Shown one piece after another: positions 1 through 12,360 of a stretch of 64,000 nt of DNA (its first letter is position 1; every line of letters starts with the position of its first letter). A program made the position numbers and the translations under genes. The stretch is from the NCBI GenBank assembly GCA_039619475.1, contig CM077115.1, positions 67,338,864 through 67,402,863 on the forward strand, written 5' to 3'. Source of the stretch: Icerya purchasi (Eukaryota; Arthropoda; Insecta; Hemiptera; Monophlebidae). A model generated the notes under the pieces. It was not told where the DNA came from. It did not search any database and saw nothing but the letters and a program-made list of their open reading frames with translations.

Positions 1-184
1 TGTAACTATAAATATGTTGTTTGCGATCAGTTTAATTTCTTTAATTATCGCTAAAAACGTAGAGTGTTGTTTTTTAAATTAGAATATACTTGGCTGTAGA
101 AGTTAGATAGCGGTTCGCTCGAGAAAAGCTAGTTTCAATCCCTCTACAGCACGTTAAAAGTTTAAAATTAATTATCACACTAGA
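1..184. other. unassigned left edge
   Basis: AT-rich sequence with no open frame or repeat end that I can name. It lies just beyond the poly(T)-marked 3' end of the adjoining minus-strand LINE, so it is probably the older DNA into which that LINE inserted. Confidence 0.3.
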
Positions 185-202
185 TTAGTGTCGAAAGTTG
201 TT

Positions 203-1825
203 TTTTTTTTTAACCCCTCCTTTGGGCATGTTAGCAACGGGTCTTCGCCCAGAAACAACACGCGGGAAAAGGATCAGTTGAATGTAGATTTGGTCAGCTA
301 AGATAAAAGAACTGAGGATAGGGACAACGGAGATCGACGGGAACGATAAGATATACGAAGCGTAATAAGGATTAGGGAGTTTGAGTGATAACAGACTGGA
401 GTACAAAGAAGTGCGTTCTTTTACGGGGGATGGACATTCAAAGAAGATATGGTCAGGATCACAGACGGCTTCGTTGTCAGGATGAAAAGGGCAACTAGGG
501 GATAGAGCGAGACGAAAACGAAAACGTGCGGAAGGAAAAAAAGTATGATTGAGACGTAAACGGATAATAGGGACAATAACAGAGCGGCGAAGTGACGGAA
601 AATCATAAAACCAAGGACAGGTGGGAAGATTAGGTTGAATGGAAAAATAAAAGGAAGGTTGATTAGAAAAGGAAGAAACGTAAAAATCTGACCAAAATCT
701 AACATGAAACTTTTTACACAATAGGAGTAAATTAGAAGCGGGAATTTTAGTGAAATAAAAGCGGGAGGATACAGCAATCTGAGCCAAGAAATCTGTTATT
801 TCGTTACCCTCTATCCCCATATGACTGGGTCCCCAAAGCATAATACGGATAGCATGAAGTTAGAATAGAGTGTGAATGAGAGAGTGAATATGGAGGATAA
901 AAAAGTCAGAAGAGTGAGAGGGGAAATGTGAAGAAATAGCTTTAAGAACGCACATGGAGTCAGAGATAATTAAATATTTAGAATAAGAACGATGGGAAGA
1001 AATATAAATTATGGAACGTAGAATGGTCATTAGCTTGACCGTAAAGATAGTACGAAAAGAAGGGAGGCGAAAAGATTCAGAGAAATTAATGCTCGGAAGG
1101 GTGAAAGAAGCTCCAACTCCATTAGGTCCCTTCGAACCATCCGTAAAAATAGTCATATTGAGAAGGAAAACGGGATTCGATATACATATGGAATTCCCGT
1201 ATAACTGTAGCATAGGAAAGGGATTTGGAAGAAAAAGGAAAACAGAATACATTGGAAGGATTGGAGAGATCTGCAAAATTGAAAGAAAAGTAAGGGAGAT
1301 TATTATAAGAAATTGTACAGGATACAAAAGAATTCAGCCACAAAGCAATGTGGGCTAGGATAGAAATTTTTTTGCGAGTAAAACGCCAGTTTTGCAGAAT
1401 AGAAAGGTATGAAGGAATAAGTCTAGAGGATGATAACGGTAAGCGTGTACACAAGAAACGATATCCTAAATAGAATCTGCGGATGAAAAGGGGAGGTGAG
1501 TTTGACTCAGCGAGAATTGCTGGTATTTGAGAAGATCTAAGAGCACCACGGCGAAGACGAATACAAGAATTTTGGATTATATCCAGCTTGGACAGAAGTG
1601 ATTTTGCGGCACAGCCGTAGATAAAGGAACAGTAATCGAATTTGGAACGGATAATCGACTTGTACAAAGAAATGAGGAGAAAAGGATCGCGTTCCTATTT
1701 TGTTGTGGAAAGAGCTTTCAGTAGGTTCAGTCTTTTAAGGGCAGAAGAGGAAAGGAAATTAATATGTTCATAAAAGGACAGACGACTGTTAATGAATACA
1801 CCGAGATAGCAGATGCATGTGTGTG
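203..1825 (-). pseudogene. 5'-truncated non-LTR retrotransposon (RT thumb, RNase H, C-terminal region)
   Basis: This is the 3' part of ORF2 of a jockey/I-group LINE carrying an RNase H domain, read on the minus strand. From about 1825 down to 1122 it encodes the RT thumb, including LGVFINSRLSF and FDYCSFIYG followed by RLRRGALRSSQ. An RNase H domain follows at about 1150-785, with FTDGSK, a later SDS and GPSHMGIEGNE. A Cys/His-type tail (CDPDHIFFECP) lies near 430. The ORF is cut by frameshifts between about 1330 and 840. A T-run at 203-213 (an A-run on the coding strand) marks the 3' end. The RT palm and endonuclease are missing, which is the usual result of 5' truncation. Copies of the same tail occur near 6.6 and 43.7 kb. 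It is a dead element and supplies no function to the host. Confidence 0.85.
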
Positions 1826-3516
1826 CCTATTATAGTGATTCTGTTGAAGGCTTAATCTGCCTTAAAATACGAAGTCAATGTAGAAAAAATAATTAATATA
1901 AAGTGATGGATTTATGAACAGTCGCGTTCGTGTTTTTGCACAATTGGCAGAACTCTTTCTGTGTTTTTTCCTTTCATAAATGTAGAAATATTTAGCTCAA
2001 CATAATAGCTACAGTTTAATTCTCAACTCAATCGGTGTTACTACTTTACAGAAGCTGATATATCGCTTCGGCTAATTCAGAATTATATTTATACTCAAAA
2101 TTGTCAGTAAATATCATTTGATTCAAACTGAAAAACACCAGACAGGGCGTATTGTGTGTTTCGCCATCTCAAAAAATTTAACCAAAAAATATTCTAATGA
2201 GATTCATCTAAATGGATTATACCTATACACATGTTTATACTTAATTTTTAAGTAATATTTGTTAATATTAATAATTATTTAATTGTCAAATTAAGATTGT
2301 ATTAATGCTATATCCTCTTTTGAGGTTGTTTAAAAAAGAAAAAAAAAAAAGGTACCAATTTGTTACTCTATCAGTACGTATTTCTGTAATTAGGTACAAC
2401 CAAATCTAATGAAAAATGTTTACTATCAGGTTGAGTGAAGTAAGAATTTTTACTTATTAATTCTAATGATGGAAGGTAGAGTTATTTGTTGGCAATGTAT
2501 GTTTCCATCATCCTAAAATTTTCTTTATTACTTCATATTATCGTAAGTAACATAATATGCCTTAAATGATTTCAAAGTATTATTAAATTATCGTTATTCT
2601 GTAACATTCTAAATTTTAATATTTTGACCAGCGTTATCTTAAAAAGAAAAGTACCATATTTCTTTATGAACGAGGTGTTCATTAGAAATTTTTCAGTAGG
2701 GGTAAGGCTCATTAACTTTAGGCATTAATCTTCTAGTGTAATAGTTAATTTTATGCTTACCGTTATTGTTTTAGTTACGTAAAATTTTGTATGTATTAAA
2801 CCAAGAAAGTCTCGACGGACACTACGGTTTGATGTGTTATGAATTTTAAATTAGTTATTCTGTTGTATTTTCATTTGTTCTTTTATAAACTGCACCATAT
2901 CTTTACAGTAATAATATCTTGCTACCATCAAATTTTCTGAAACCATTCAGTCAATACTTAATCTGCGCAATAACAAAATGTAAGAGGGAATTCATTTGAA
3001 TTCACATAATATACACTGACATGTTTTTTGAGAATCCCTTTTATTTATTTATATATATAACTCGGCCATTTTGGCCTCGCAAGGAGCTGTGCCCTTTGGC
3101 CCCTTTTGCTTTCATTTATGTCTCTTTCTCTTCTATAATTTGTATAAAATGATCAAAATTTACAACGTAATTTGTACTGTCATCAACACAAAAAAAAATA
3201 ACATAATCATAAAAATCCTACCCTAACATTTAACTTTCATTATATAAATATATAAAATTAAAACATTTTTTCGTTACATTTTTCGTTACATAAAATTGTG
3301 ACATTTTTAAAATAATAATAACAAAAATCCTATAAAATATAACAAACGTTACATAAAATTGGGACATTTTTTCTAATGGGGACTAGCCTAAGAATTACGT
3401 TGTAATTAATACATATATATATATATATATATTAAAAACATTTTAATTTGTAAGTTGTTTAAGTAAATAAGTTTATTTTTGAAAAAATGAATGGTGAATT
3501 TGACAATTCTTTTCAG
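1826..3516. other. intron or intergenic, no gene seen
   Basis: AT-rich DNA without a supported exon. It holds a block with GGCCATTTTGGCC at about 3064 that resembles the 3' UTR of a retroelement. Two copies of a short direct repeat sharing CGTTACATAAAATTG lie at about 3288-3380, and a (TA)n run lies at 3411-3431. If the zinc-finger gene starts left of the window, this is part of its intron. Confidence 0.4.
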
Positions 3517-3670
3517 ATTGGATGATCCGATGAGACGAACGAATTCTAGTGGAGAATTGATCACTAGTTTATCTAAAACTATAACGATTATGTCTCATCG
3601 GGATACAACACCTAAAAAGTCAAACGAAACAAATGCAGTTGCCAGTATTTTAGCTAATAGAGGAATAACG
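3517..3670 (+). CDS. zinc-finger module 1, exon A (polar linker)
   Basis: This 154-bp internal exon lies between a TTTTCAG acceptor and an ACG|GTAATC donor. It enters with one base completing a codon and leaves in phase 0, coding 51 residues (LDDPMRRTNSSGEL... to ...ILANRGIT). The peptide is Ser/Thr/Asn/Lys-rich and looks disordered. It has no recognisable domain and fits a linker between a distant N-terminal domain and the zinc fingers. Its phase lets it join directly to exon B at 6064. The matching exon of module 2 (26463-26592) has the same entry and exit phases but only weak sequence similarity. The preceding exon must end with two bases of a codon, and I did not find it in the window. 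An alternative reading as an initiating ATG at 3491 would run through the acceptor and is less likely. Confidence 0.6.
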
Positions 3671-6063
3671 GTAATCTTTCTATACATATAAATAAATACA
3701 GATAGATAGATAGATAAATAGATAGAATCAATCATATTGACCAGTTAGAAAACATTTGTGCCTCTAATTTTTGTTGTATTGTTTCCATGTTTATTTTTTT
3801 AACATTAATAAATTATAGCTACAATAATATATTTGCAAGCATATTTAAGTTCAGAAGCGTGATAGTTAGGAATTGAAAATAAATTTAAGATATATAAATT
3901 CTGTAGCGTGTTTTAATTCGCTAAATTTATATGTTCTCCGTTAGATAATTAAGCAAAGAAATTGTTGTAAAAATTCTCTTGCGGCCCTTATTCTTGGTCA
4001 TTTTCGCGTTTTTAGTAATTTGAAAGTTTCAGAACAGATAGGATGGTCCTTTTTATAAATTTGCCTAAATTTATTGGAAAAATAATTATTTATTTTATAA
4101 AAGTTTTGTTGTGTAACTTTCGAGATAATATCTCCACTAATGATTAAAATTTAACAAAGTTGTTCCACTCATTTCTTTATTGTTAGATTTCGTAAAATCA
4201 CATTGAAGACCTTTATAATTAACTTGAACATATTAAATGAGCTCTTTTCAAAGTTACCACTATATATTCGAAGATGCTGTAATCAAAGGCAGCTCTATAA
4301 TTCTGTTACGTTGAAATTTCGTTAATTTTAAAAGCAAACTTTTCGTGCAGTATTTTTTTAACGTGGAAAATTTTTAAAATCAAAACAAGTATCGATTATC
4401 GAGTAGAGAACTGGGAATAAGTCATGCTTTTTGGAAAGAGAAAATTGTAGAAACGTGTTTTATCTAATTTTGAAAATGTGACATTAAAAACATTGTTATG
4501 TTTTTGTAAATTTATAAGTTAAAAAGCTGACTTAATAATATTATAATGATTAGTCACTTAGATTTGAAATGAATTTCAACGGATTCTTTACTCTGTTAGT
4601 GATATATATTTTTTGTCGGTGGAAAAGAGGTTGTCAGCGAACAGTTATATTTATGGAAGAACGGACTACTGGAAACAAAAATGGTGAGATTTCGAAAATC
4701 AGCAATAATGGGTTCGAACAAAGTTGATTAAAAATGAATACAGAACGAATCGATAGAGTAGAGACTGAGATGAATCGTATAGTATAATGAAATGCCTTCG
4801 TGTAGTAGGTGAATTAGTATGAGATCTTTAAATTTCTTTCCCGAGGACTTAAAGAGGGTAGATGGTGGTTTTTTATTTTTCTAATCAAAATTTCTATTTC
4901 GTAATATGTCCGCTAATTTCTATACAATTATCAAAAAGTGCTATTTACAATTTTCTTCAGATGTTATTAAAAACACGTTTTGTGTAAGTTTTCGAAATTT
5001 TTAGTTTTTAGTGAACATTATAGAAATAAATATGCGTCTTTCAAAAACTGACATATAGAATATTTTTTATTGTTTTTACATATTTCAAAGTGAAAAAGGA
5101 AACATTTTATCTACAATCATTACGCGAGTCACATGTATCAGTTTAATACTGTAAAGATCGACCTTAAATTATAGAAATAACCATGTCTCAAACCTGTTCT
5201 TGATTAGACTCCAATTGATTACGCTTACCAAATTTATTTTTTTGATGATGCAGATAGCAATAAAGGAACCAAAGTAACGTGAATTTTTTTTATATGAATC
5301 GCAATAATAAAAATTTTACAAACAAATTCAGTCCAATAGAATAAAAAAAAAAAACGTTATGATATATGATATCACGTTTTTTTGTTTTTTGCTAACGTTC
5401 TAAACACGGTAATTTGAAAAGCATCAAAATTCACAGTTGAAGAACAGTGAAAAAAGTGTTCATAGTCAGTGCAGAGATGAATAGAATAATAACGACTAGA
5501 GCAAAGTAGCGAGGGAAATTATATTTTCTTGGTGTTTGTTTAGTTTTTACGCATCAGACCATTCGAAATCGTAACGTCCTGAATAGAGTTTATTTTCTTT
5601 TATGTTACGTTATAGTAATAACCGAGTTAATTTTGAAACAACGGTTAATATAATGGAAACAATAATTGTTCTAAGCATTTCCAATTCAAACAAGTTAATA
5701 ATTTATATCAATCGAATTTATGTACTTATCTACTAAAAAAGGTAAAATAATTTACATAAAGATAATACGTAGCGTGGATACGAAAGTGAAAACAAAAGTT
5801 ACGTATTTTTCGTTTTTATAATTTGCTGATGTGTTGTTCTAGTATTATAGTTACCCCCAACTTTTGAATGTATTTCACGCTATAATGGACCGTATTGAAC
5901 ATTATTTTCGTTATGAGCTACTAAGCTATTATTTATTTCAGTCAAATGTTTTGTAGTATAAATTTAACTAGAAATTTACATTTAATTCGTACCGGGAAAA
6001 ATATGAATTAATTTCTAAAACATATTTACCAATGTTGCTTATTCCACGCAATTATTTTAACAG
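3671..6063 (+). other. intron A-B of module 1
   Basis: AT-rich intron with a GATA/AAATA microsatellite at about 3695-3730. A 45-bp AT-rich palindrome at about 5341-5393 has arms that read A-run plus CGTTATGATAT and its complement. I see no gene or recognisable transposon. Confidence 0.5.
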
Positions 6064-6153
6064 GTCACCGCAACCAGATCCAATCAGAATGCGCCTACTT
6101 TGAATTTAAATTCCGCAGTATCGATAATACCTACAAATAGTCCAAATAAACAG
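6064..6153 (+). CDS. zinc-finger module 1, exon B (linker)
   Basis: This 90-bp exon lies between TTTTAACAG and CAG|GTACG and is phase 0 at both borders. It codes 30 residues (VTATRSNQNAP...NSPNKQ). The core LNLNSAVSIIP is matched by VNLNSEVSLIP in the module 2 exon at 29883-29999. That paralogy is the main evidence that both exons are genuine. It has no known domain. It joins in frame to exon C at 10151, which carries the first zinc finger. The short hydrophobic core within an otherwise polar peptide could be a docking motif, but that is inference. Confidence 0.78.
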
Positions 6154-6629
6154 GTACGTTTTTGGTCATCATTTTGAATACGCTTGTAGGGGAGCATAAA
6201 TGTTATGATTTGACAATAATTATTTGTAATGAAAGATTAGAAAAGTGAACAATAGGAAGAAATTAGTTCGCATTTCTGTTACTTATTTCGAATATGCTTA
6301 ATTTTTTTTTTTATTGCAGCACTTTTAAATATTTAAATGCATTTATTATCAAGTACACATCATTTTTTTGGGGTTTGAAAGCTTATTCGATTCTTGTTCT
6401 TAGTATTTAAATAAATTTTATTCGTATTGGCAACAGCGATTACATTTTTATACCGTCATCTGGAAGGTGCTTGTAATTGCATTCCTTTCACTAGAATTTT
6501 TTGATTATCCTTAAAACGTAGCTTATCAATATCTTAATTCATTCTCCTGCGATAACTGTTTACCTGAGTTACAATTAATTTTTTTTTCTTTTAAATACCC
6601 TACGAAGATAAAGAAGGCTTATGTTTATT
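6154..6629 (+). other. intron B-C of module 1, first part
   Basis: AT-rich intronic DNA with no recognisable element up to the T-rich tract that starts the minus-strand LINE fragment. Confidence 0.4.
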
Positions 6630-7025
6630 TTTTGTTTTTTTTTTTTTTGTTTGTTTGGGTTTGCTAACAGAGAGCATTGGCCCAACAAAGTGGAAGAGGT
6701 GAATGAAACAGGATAGGAACTATATTCATGGAACCAAGGAACACTTCCAGAATAGGAACAACCGAGAGAATAGGCAGAGAAAAAGCATAGGCATTGTAAG
6801 AAGCAGAAAAATCGAGTTTTAAAAGTTAAAAATAAAGTAAATTACGCTCACGGAATAAACAGGAATATTTCAAAAACACATAATCTGCATCACAAACATA
6901 ATAGGAACGTTCAGAATGCAATAGACAAAAGGCAGATGTAGGCAAGGAAAAGCAATTTAGAGAAGAAGGGAGGAGACTGTGCGAGGAACGAAGGCAAGAT
7001 AGTTTAGTAACTATGGACCGATTTG
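6630..7025 (-). pseudogene. LINE 3' end fragment (same family as left-edge LINE)
   Basis: On the minus strand this stretch translates, with stops, to CDADYVFLKYS...RERNLLYF...LPILSVVPIL. It aligns with the C-terminal tail of the left-edge LINE (CDPDHIFFECP...KERTSLYS...FPSISVVPIL). A T-rich tract at 6630-6655 is the A-tail of the element. Only the last ~120 codons survive, and they are strongly decayed, so this is an old 5'-truncated insertion in the intron. Confidence 0.65.
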
Positions 7026-7470
7026 AATGATTCTTTGTTCATTCAAAATTATACCATTCAGCGTTGGTACCATGTGAGTATGTCGGTAATTATCGGTAAA
7101 CACAAACTGAATAGTCAAGAAAAAACGTGAAAAAATGTGGTCCCTTAGATCATTTTTTATTAATGTGACAGACACGAGATTGACTTAAAATATTATTAAT
7201 TTAAAACAATTGAAGTATTATCAATGTTAATTACCCATTTATAAATACAGATTCGAGTAAAGAAAACGAATTTTAATCCGCCATAGCGTCATTTATAAGC
7301 TTGTTGATTTTTAGCAAGACAAAAAATTGAAGTATTATGTTAAAACTTATGAAATAAAGCGTTAAAAAAAAAATACCAACTTCAAAATTTACTGTAAAAA
7401 TTAAGTAAAAATCCGCTACAAAAAAAAATTATTCGATAAAAAATAATATGTTACCTGGTCTGTTAAATAG
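7026..7470 (+). other. intronic, nothing recognised
   Basis: AT-rich DNA between a LINE fragment and a dispersed repeat. No coding signal or element end is seen. Confidence 0.35.
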
Positions 7471-9135
7471 GACCTATCGTCCGAAAATCATAACTCACCA
7501 CCCGATAAACCTATAAAGCTGAAATTCAAAATATAAACTAAAATGCAGGAGTCCTTTCATAAAATCAAAAAATTACGGTACAAAAGTTATGTAAAGTTGC
7601 CGTAAAGTTCAAAAAAGCGTGAAAAATTACGTGTCCCCCCCCCCTAGCGCCGCGAATATTACAGCTAAAAATTTCAAACACGGTTAAAAATACGCGCTTC
7701 CACGTATATTTCTCTAGTTTGGAACACCCGGATTTCCAACTTTAAAACGACTTTCTGGGCTTCAAAAGATCGAAATTTTGGGAAAAAAATATTTTTTTCC
7801 CCGGGCTTGTGATATATCATTAGAAAGATCGATATTTGTCGAGAACGAAACTGTATTTAATTTTCTTAACGAAACTTTAAAAGTTGCCGAAAAGTTCAAA
7901 AAAGTGCGAGCTCTAATTTGTAGCCCTCTTTTACGACGCGAGTATTATAGCTATACATTTGGAACAAGATATAAAATATGCGACTCCACGTATATTTCTC
8001 TGATTTGAAACACCCCTTTTGGCTTTACCGGAATAAGCAGTTTTTAGAATTTGGTTTGGATCGTTGTAATTTGCGTTGGTGGTGTTAGTGCGAGGACTAA
8101 AAAACAGAACGGGATTGCAGGTTTCGGTTTGGTTATTTTCATTACGGCGTGTGTTAGTGTTGTTATGAACTGTAATGAAAGGAACGGACTCACCGCATCA
8201 TTGTTTAGGTGGTACGTCCGCCTGATGAAAAACAGATGCGAATAGTATTTAGATTTGTTAAACAATTTAACGCCCTATGCTAGTAAATAAATAAAAAAAA
8301 AAATTTAATAATGGTCTAACGTACTGAGAGAGTCGAAAGAAAATACCGAATTGTTAAAAAATCATCACAGTAGAACGACAGTCTTTTTCACATCGCGGAA
8401 CTATATCGACCTTTTTTGGTAAAGTAACCAGTTCGTCTTGCAACCGAAAGAAGTTTGATAACAAAGTAACCAAATCGCCTCGAAATTCGGTTTTCAAATT
8501 AGTGACATTTACAAAATTGTAAACTATAATTTCGATTACCGTGTCTCCCTCTCCTGTTCACCGATAATGCAGGAAGTAATCACCAACGTACACCAACCCA
8601 ACCTGTCAGCAGAGAATACCAACATTCTAGCAGCCGCAGTAGAGTGATACGTAGCGTTTATATTATTTCTAATTAATCTTTTTTGGGTGTTTTCGTTTAT
8701 GTATTTATTAAGTGTCTTTAACGATCGGCTATTCAAGAAAGATAGTTGTAGAGAATAATGAAATTATACATTTTAAATATCATAAAATCTTAATATTAGT
8801 ATTATTAAATTTAAACTAATAATTTAAAAAAATAAATAAAAATTAAATAAAAAAAATGATTTAATTAAATATTTTATGTATATTTGTTCTTCATAACCAT
8901 TACATTACACTTCAAATTAATACGCTTTCGATTCAAATTAGTATTTTGCTTTACTGTTTTAAATTATTATTAGAAAATATCTCTAAAATTTATTAAGATA
9001 TTAAATTAAAATAAAAAAAATAAAAATGGAAGTTTATTGAAACAAATTTTCTTACATACTAAATAATTATAGTCATCGTTAACTTACATATGGAATCCTC
9101 AGCGCATGAAATCTAATGCTTGACTGAACTTGTTT
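7471..9135 (+). repeat. Helentron-like non-autonomous repeat, copy A (interrupted)
   Basis: Bases 7471-8010 match 17560-18060 nearly base for base, including the stretch with CACCCGATAAACC and the CCGGGCTTGTGATATAT block. The family 3' end recurs at 9095-9133: GGAATCCTCAGCGCATGA, a hairpin (GCATGA/TAATGC), then TTGACTGAACTTG. The 5' terminal hairpin seen in the other copies is absent. The stretch 8010-9090 is not shared with those copies and appears to be inserted. Open frames here, such as 7778-8008, are translations of the repeat and not genes. Confidence 0.6.
8040..8290. repeat. unidentified insertion inside copy A
   Basis: A more GC-rich 250-bp block open on both strands (about 8051-8245 plus, 8044-8265 minus). 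The minus frame contains PFLSLQFITTLTHAV, which reads like decayed transposon coding. It is absent from the sister repeat copies. I cannot name its family. Confidence 0.3.
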
Positions 9136-10150
9136 TTATCTATAGAGTACGAATTTTTTTTGTTCCAAAAGCGTTTTCATTGCGGTAAATTGTTTCGTCT
9201 TTCATCTAGATTTCATAATTATTTCTGCTCGAATTTAATGGCATCATAATTTTCGGTTGCAGTTACTGATATTAAGTTTAAATAAATATGTGCTTAAATT
9301 TTTTTTACAACAGAATTTTGTTAAGTTATATATTTGTAAAATGTATTTATCAAACAGATTTCCTATTTTTTTTTGATAGTTCCTTAATAATTAAATTTTT
9401 CCGGCAGTTTACTGTTAATATTGTACTTTCGAATCATTTAGTTTACGTTAAATCACGCTCAAGAAAGAACGGAGACTTCATTAACTAAGGCGAAGTCAGT
9501 GATAAAAAAAAAAGAAAGTGTGTGAATGATAAACCAGATCTAGAGTTACAATTAAAATAAAAAGTGCCGTAAGAAGAGGAATTTATTGTTCTTTCATTGT
9601 TTTATTGTTTTTTGTTTTTTCAAATTTTCATGTTTTTTTTAAAATTAATTTGAAAAGTAAATATTAAGGAGTTGTTTCATTGAAAAGAGCGTACTTGTTT
9701 CTATAAGAATCGCCGAAAAAGTGAAAATCGATTTTTCGAACGATGTAGGTTCCTTTTAATGGACCGAGTCAGGATAATTTCAGTTTATGGAGCCGGCGCC
9801 GAATTAAAATTACAATAATAATTAAAAATTGCATTAAATATTCACTAGACTGTTTCTAGGCATTGTCATTTTATTAGGTGCCGGCTCCAAAAAGTTAATT
9901 TATAGGAATTATCATAATATCTCCTTAAGATATATCACTCCCAAATATATTATTTTTTACTTTTTAATGAATTTTTATTAAGTTTTAAAGTAAATCTTAA
10001 AGTTGGTAATTTTTTTTATATTAAAAAAAAAAAAACAAACATTTTATGGATATATATCGTAAGGAGTTTGAAATTTGTATAAAATGTACTATTTTAAACG
10101 GAAAACTATACAAAATAGTAATCGCAATATTTTATTAATTTTACGTATAG
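9136..10150 (+). other. intronic, with a miniature inverted repeat
   Basis: AT-rich intron. The only structure seen is a ~102-bp unit at 9788-9889 whose ends read TGGAGCCGGCGCC and, inverted, TGGAGCCGGCACC. These are GC-rich termini around an AT-rich core, and it is probably a miniature transposon. Confidence 0.45.
9788..9889. mobile_element. miniature terminal-inverted-repeat element
   Basis: Termini TGGAGCCGGCGCC and its inverted partner TGGAGCCGGCACC (12 of 13 identical) enclose about 76 bp of AT-rich DNA. No clear target-site duplication is seen. At ~102 bp it is too small to encode anything. Confidence 0.4.
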
Positions 10151-10341
10151 GCATCACCCGGGAGAAGTCGTGACTGTACTACTGTCGATTTAACTGGACC
10201 GGATGTACCTAATCGAGGTAGAGTTGGAAATAGAAGTAATGAATTTATGTGTCAAGTATGTGATAAAGTATTCCCATCGCAAATAACGCTAGATAATCAT
10301 ATGGATACCCATAGAAGTGGCAGAAGACCATTACCTTATAA
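10151..10341 (+). CDS. zinc-finger module 1, exon C (C2H2 finger 1)
   Basis: This 191-bp exon enters in phase 0 after TACGTATAG and leaves at TATAA|GTAAG with two bases of a codon. It codes 63 residues. The first ~30 are a polar linker containing TVDLTGPDVP. A canonical C2H2 finger follows: Cys34-x2-Cys37-x12-His50-x3-His54, in the context FMCQVCDKVFPS...TLDNHMDTH. The linker RSGRRPLPYK leads into finger 2 across the intron (PYK|CNQC), as in tandem C2H2 fingers. Module 2 exon 38845-39032 is a clear paralogue (CHICDKMFPSRVTLNAHIDTH). The product is probably a nuclear DNA-binding protein. The target is unknown. Confidence 0.88.
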
Positions 10342-10997
10342 GTAAGATTAATTTAAAGTGTTACAAAATCGGCGAATTAAATTTTTTTGATATATTCATA
10401 GCTACATTTCATGAAGTTAGAAATGTATGAAAGTAATGATTGTACAGAAAATTGAAGTAAACTTTCCGTTTTTTTTTTTTCGATATAAAAAATTACATTT
10501 ATCTTTTAAAATTTTTTTTTTTTAAATTTCAAAACACGAACCTTAATTAAAAAACATTCCTCGTATAATGTAAAAGCCAGTTTTGCTTAAATCGTTCGTT
10601 CGAACAACCTGGCACTTGCTCTCAAAGTTTTTTGAGTTATATTTTTACTTTATTATTTATTTACTTTTTTTTTGTGGATTAATTCGTTCGATTTTTTTGA
10701 ACACTTCCAACTATGCAATCATTACTTCCGACAATGATAACAGAAATTATTGTAGAAATATCGTGGCGTGCGCAGAAATCATACGCGGGTTAGCGTCAAC
10801 AAACAGTAAGGATGTATTGTTCACCTTAGTAGCAAAAATCAGTATAAATTTATATTAAAAATTTTAAGTAAATACTCAATTTATATACTTTTTAGTAAAG
10901 TGTGTACTCTACACAGTTAGCTGATGATGGGCTATACACGAAAAAACGTGTTTTTAATGATCTCTAATTTCTTAAATTAAATTTATACCGGTTTTTA

Positions 10998-11765
10998 AGA
11001 TTCCGTACACACTATAAAATACAGAATCCCAATAAGATAGTTCAGAAACGACAAAAATATTTATTTCTACAATAGTTCGGAAACGGTTTGACTTATCGCA
11101 ATTGGATCATAAATTACAATTAAACTTCTATCTCTGACAATTTACAACTTTAAACTGAGCGATTATCCTGGGCGGCAAAAAACCGTCTAGAATATATAAT
11201 ATGGAATTTAGAACAACCTCAAAAATACCCTTAAAAAAATTGTAATTCGTCATCAGATAACTCTTTAAAAGCGAAATTCAAAACATAAAACAAAACACAG
11301 GCGCCCTTTATGGAAATTCAAAAATTAACCCTCCTTTTGGCCCAAAAACAGCAAAAAAAAAGTGAATTTTCTTCATAAATATTTGTTTTACTTCGTACTC
11401 TGCTATTCGGAGCGGATACAAATTCAACAAATTAATGATCATAAAAATCTGTCCAGCCATCCTTGAGTTATAAGTGGTATAACTAATACGACTTTGTTTT
11501 ATATATATGTAATATGGAATTCAGAATGACCTCAAAAATCACCCTTAAAAATTCATAACTCATCACCCGATAACCCTTTAAAAGCTAAATTCAAAATATA
11601 AAACAAAACACAGGAACATTTTTGTAAAATTCAAAAATTACGGATAAAAAATTATTTAAAGCCTCCTTTTGGACCAAGAACGGCAAAAAAAAACGAATTT
11701 TCTTCATAAATTCATCTTAAATCCGAAAATCTCAAACTTTTTTGAATAAGTTATAACAATCTGGA
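10998..11765 (+). repeat. Helentron-like non-autonomous repeat, copy B
   Basis: Starts with the family 5' hairpin (GATTCCGTACA...ACAGAATCC) followed by AATAAGATAGTTCAG. Internally it carries two direct copies of a ~310-bp unit (about 11196-11400 and 11509-11715), each with ATATAATATGGAATT and AACCCTTTAAAAGC-type stretches. The family 3' hairpin end is not found, so the copy is truncated. Confidence 0.6.
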
Positions 11766-12179
11766 CCGTTTTGATAATAATTTTTATAAAAAAAGCTATT
11801 ACAATACCTGACGTCATAACGTGTACAGTTACCACAATTCGACCTTACGATTGTGTGTGAGCATGTGTGTACCATGAGCTAAGTTGAATATAGAAGCTAT
11901 GTCGAATAGAAACTAAAAACCATGTTTTAATTAAAGGGTAAAAAAGATAAAACTCAAGCTATTTTCATAACAGGCATATTTTTCAATAACGCAAAAAATG
12001 AGGTAACAGAAGTGGTGTATTTACTTACCCCAGAAATTAATAAAATAACCATAGTAATCATTTTATTTAAATTTTTAAGTTTTATATTTACCGTGGTAAT
12101 CATTTTATTTATAATTTTATAAAAATTAATTTTTTGTTAATTTCTTTTTATTCGTCCCGTATACATTTCTGTGCCCCTG

Positions 12180-12360
12180 GTCTCATCTCAACTATTTAAA
12201 ACCCTCATATTTCGTGTAGTGGACCGAATTGTGAATATAAACCATTCTTGAATCCACTTGAACACACACAAAAAATTTCATCAAAATCGGTCCAGCCGTT
12301 TAGGAGGAGTTCAGTCACAAACACACGCACAGAAGAATTATATATATTAAGATATATACA
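12180..12360 (+). repeat. retroelement-type 3' tail repeat
   Basis: The block includes TTTCATCAAAATCGGTCCAG, then CCGTTTAGGAGGAGTTCAG, then ACAAACACACGCACAGAAG and an AT-rich end. Near-identical phrases are widespread as LINE or DNA-element tails in arthropod genomes. A related decayed copy lies at about 11404-11500. The exact family is not resolved. Confidence 0.5.

Noticed and set aside
1011..1358. Plus-strand gene of 115 codons
   Set aside because: Antisense shadow of the LINE RNase H region.
1826..3516. Upstream exons of module 1 equivalent to exons E and F
   Set aside because: No open stretch with acceptor, donor and the required phases was found; they may lie left of the window.
7778..8008. 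Small protein gene (76 codons)
   Set aside because: The frame is a translation of a dispersed repeat present in at least two other copies with stops and shifts.
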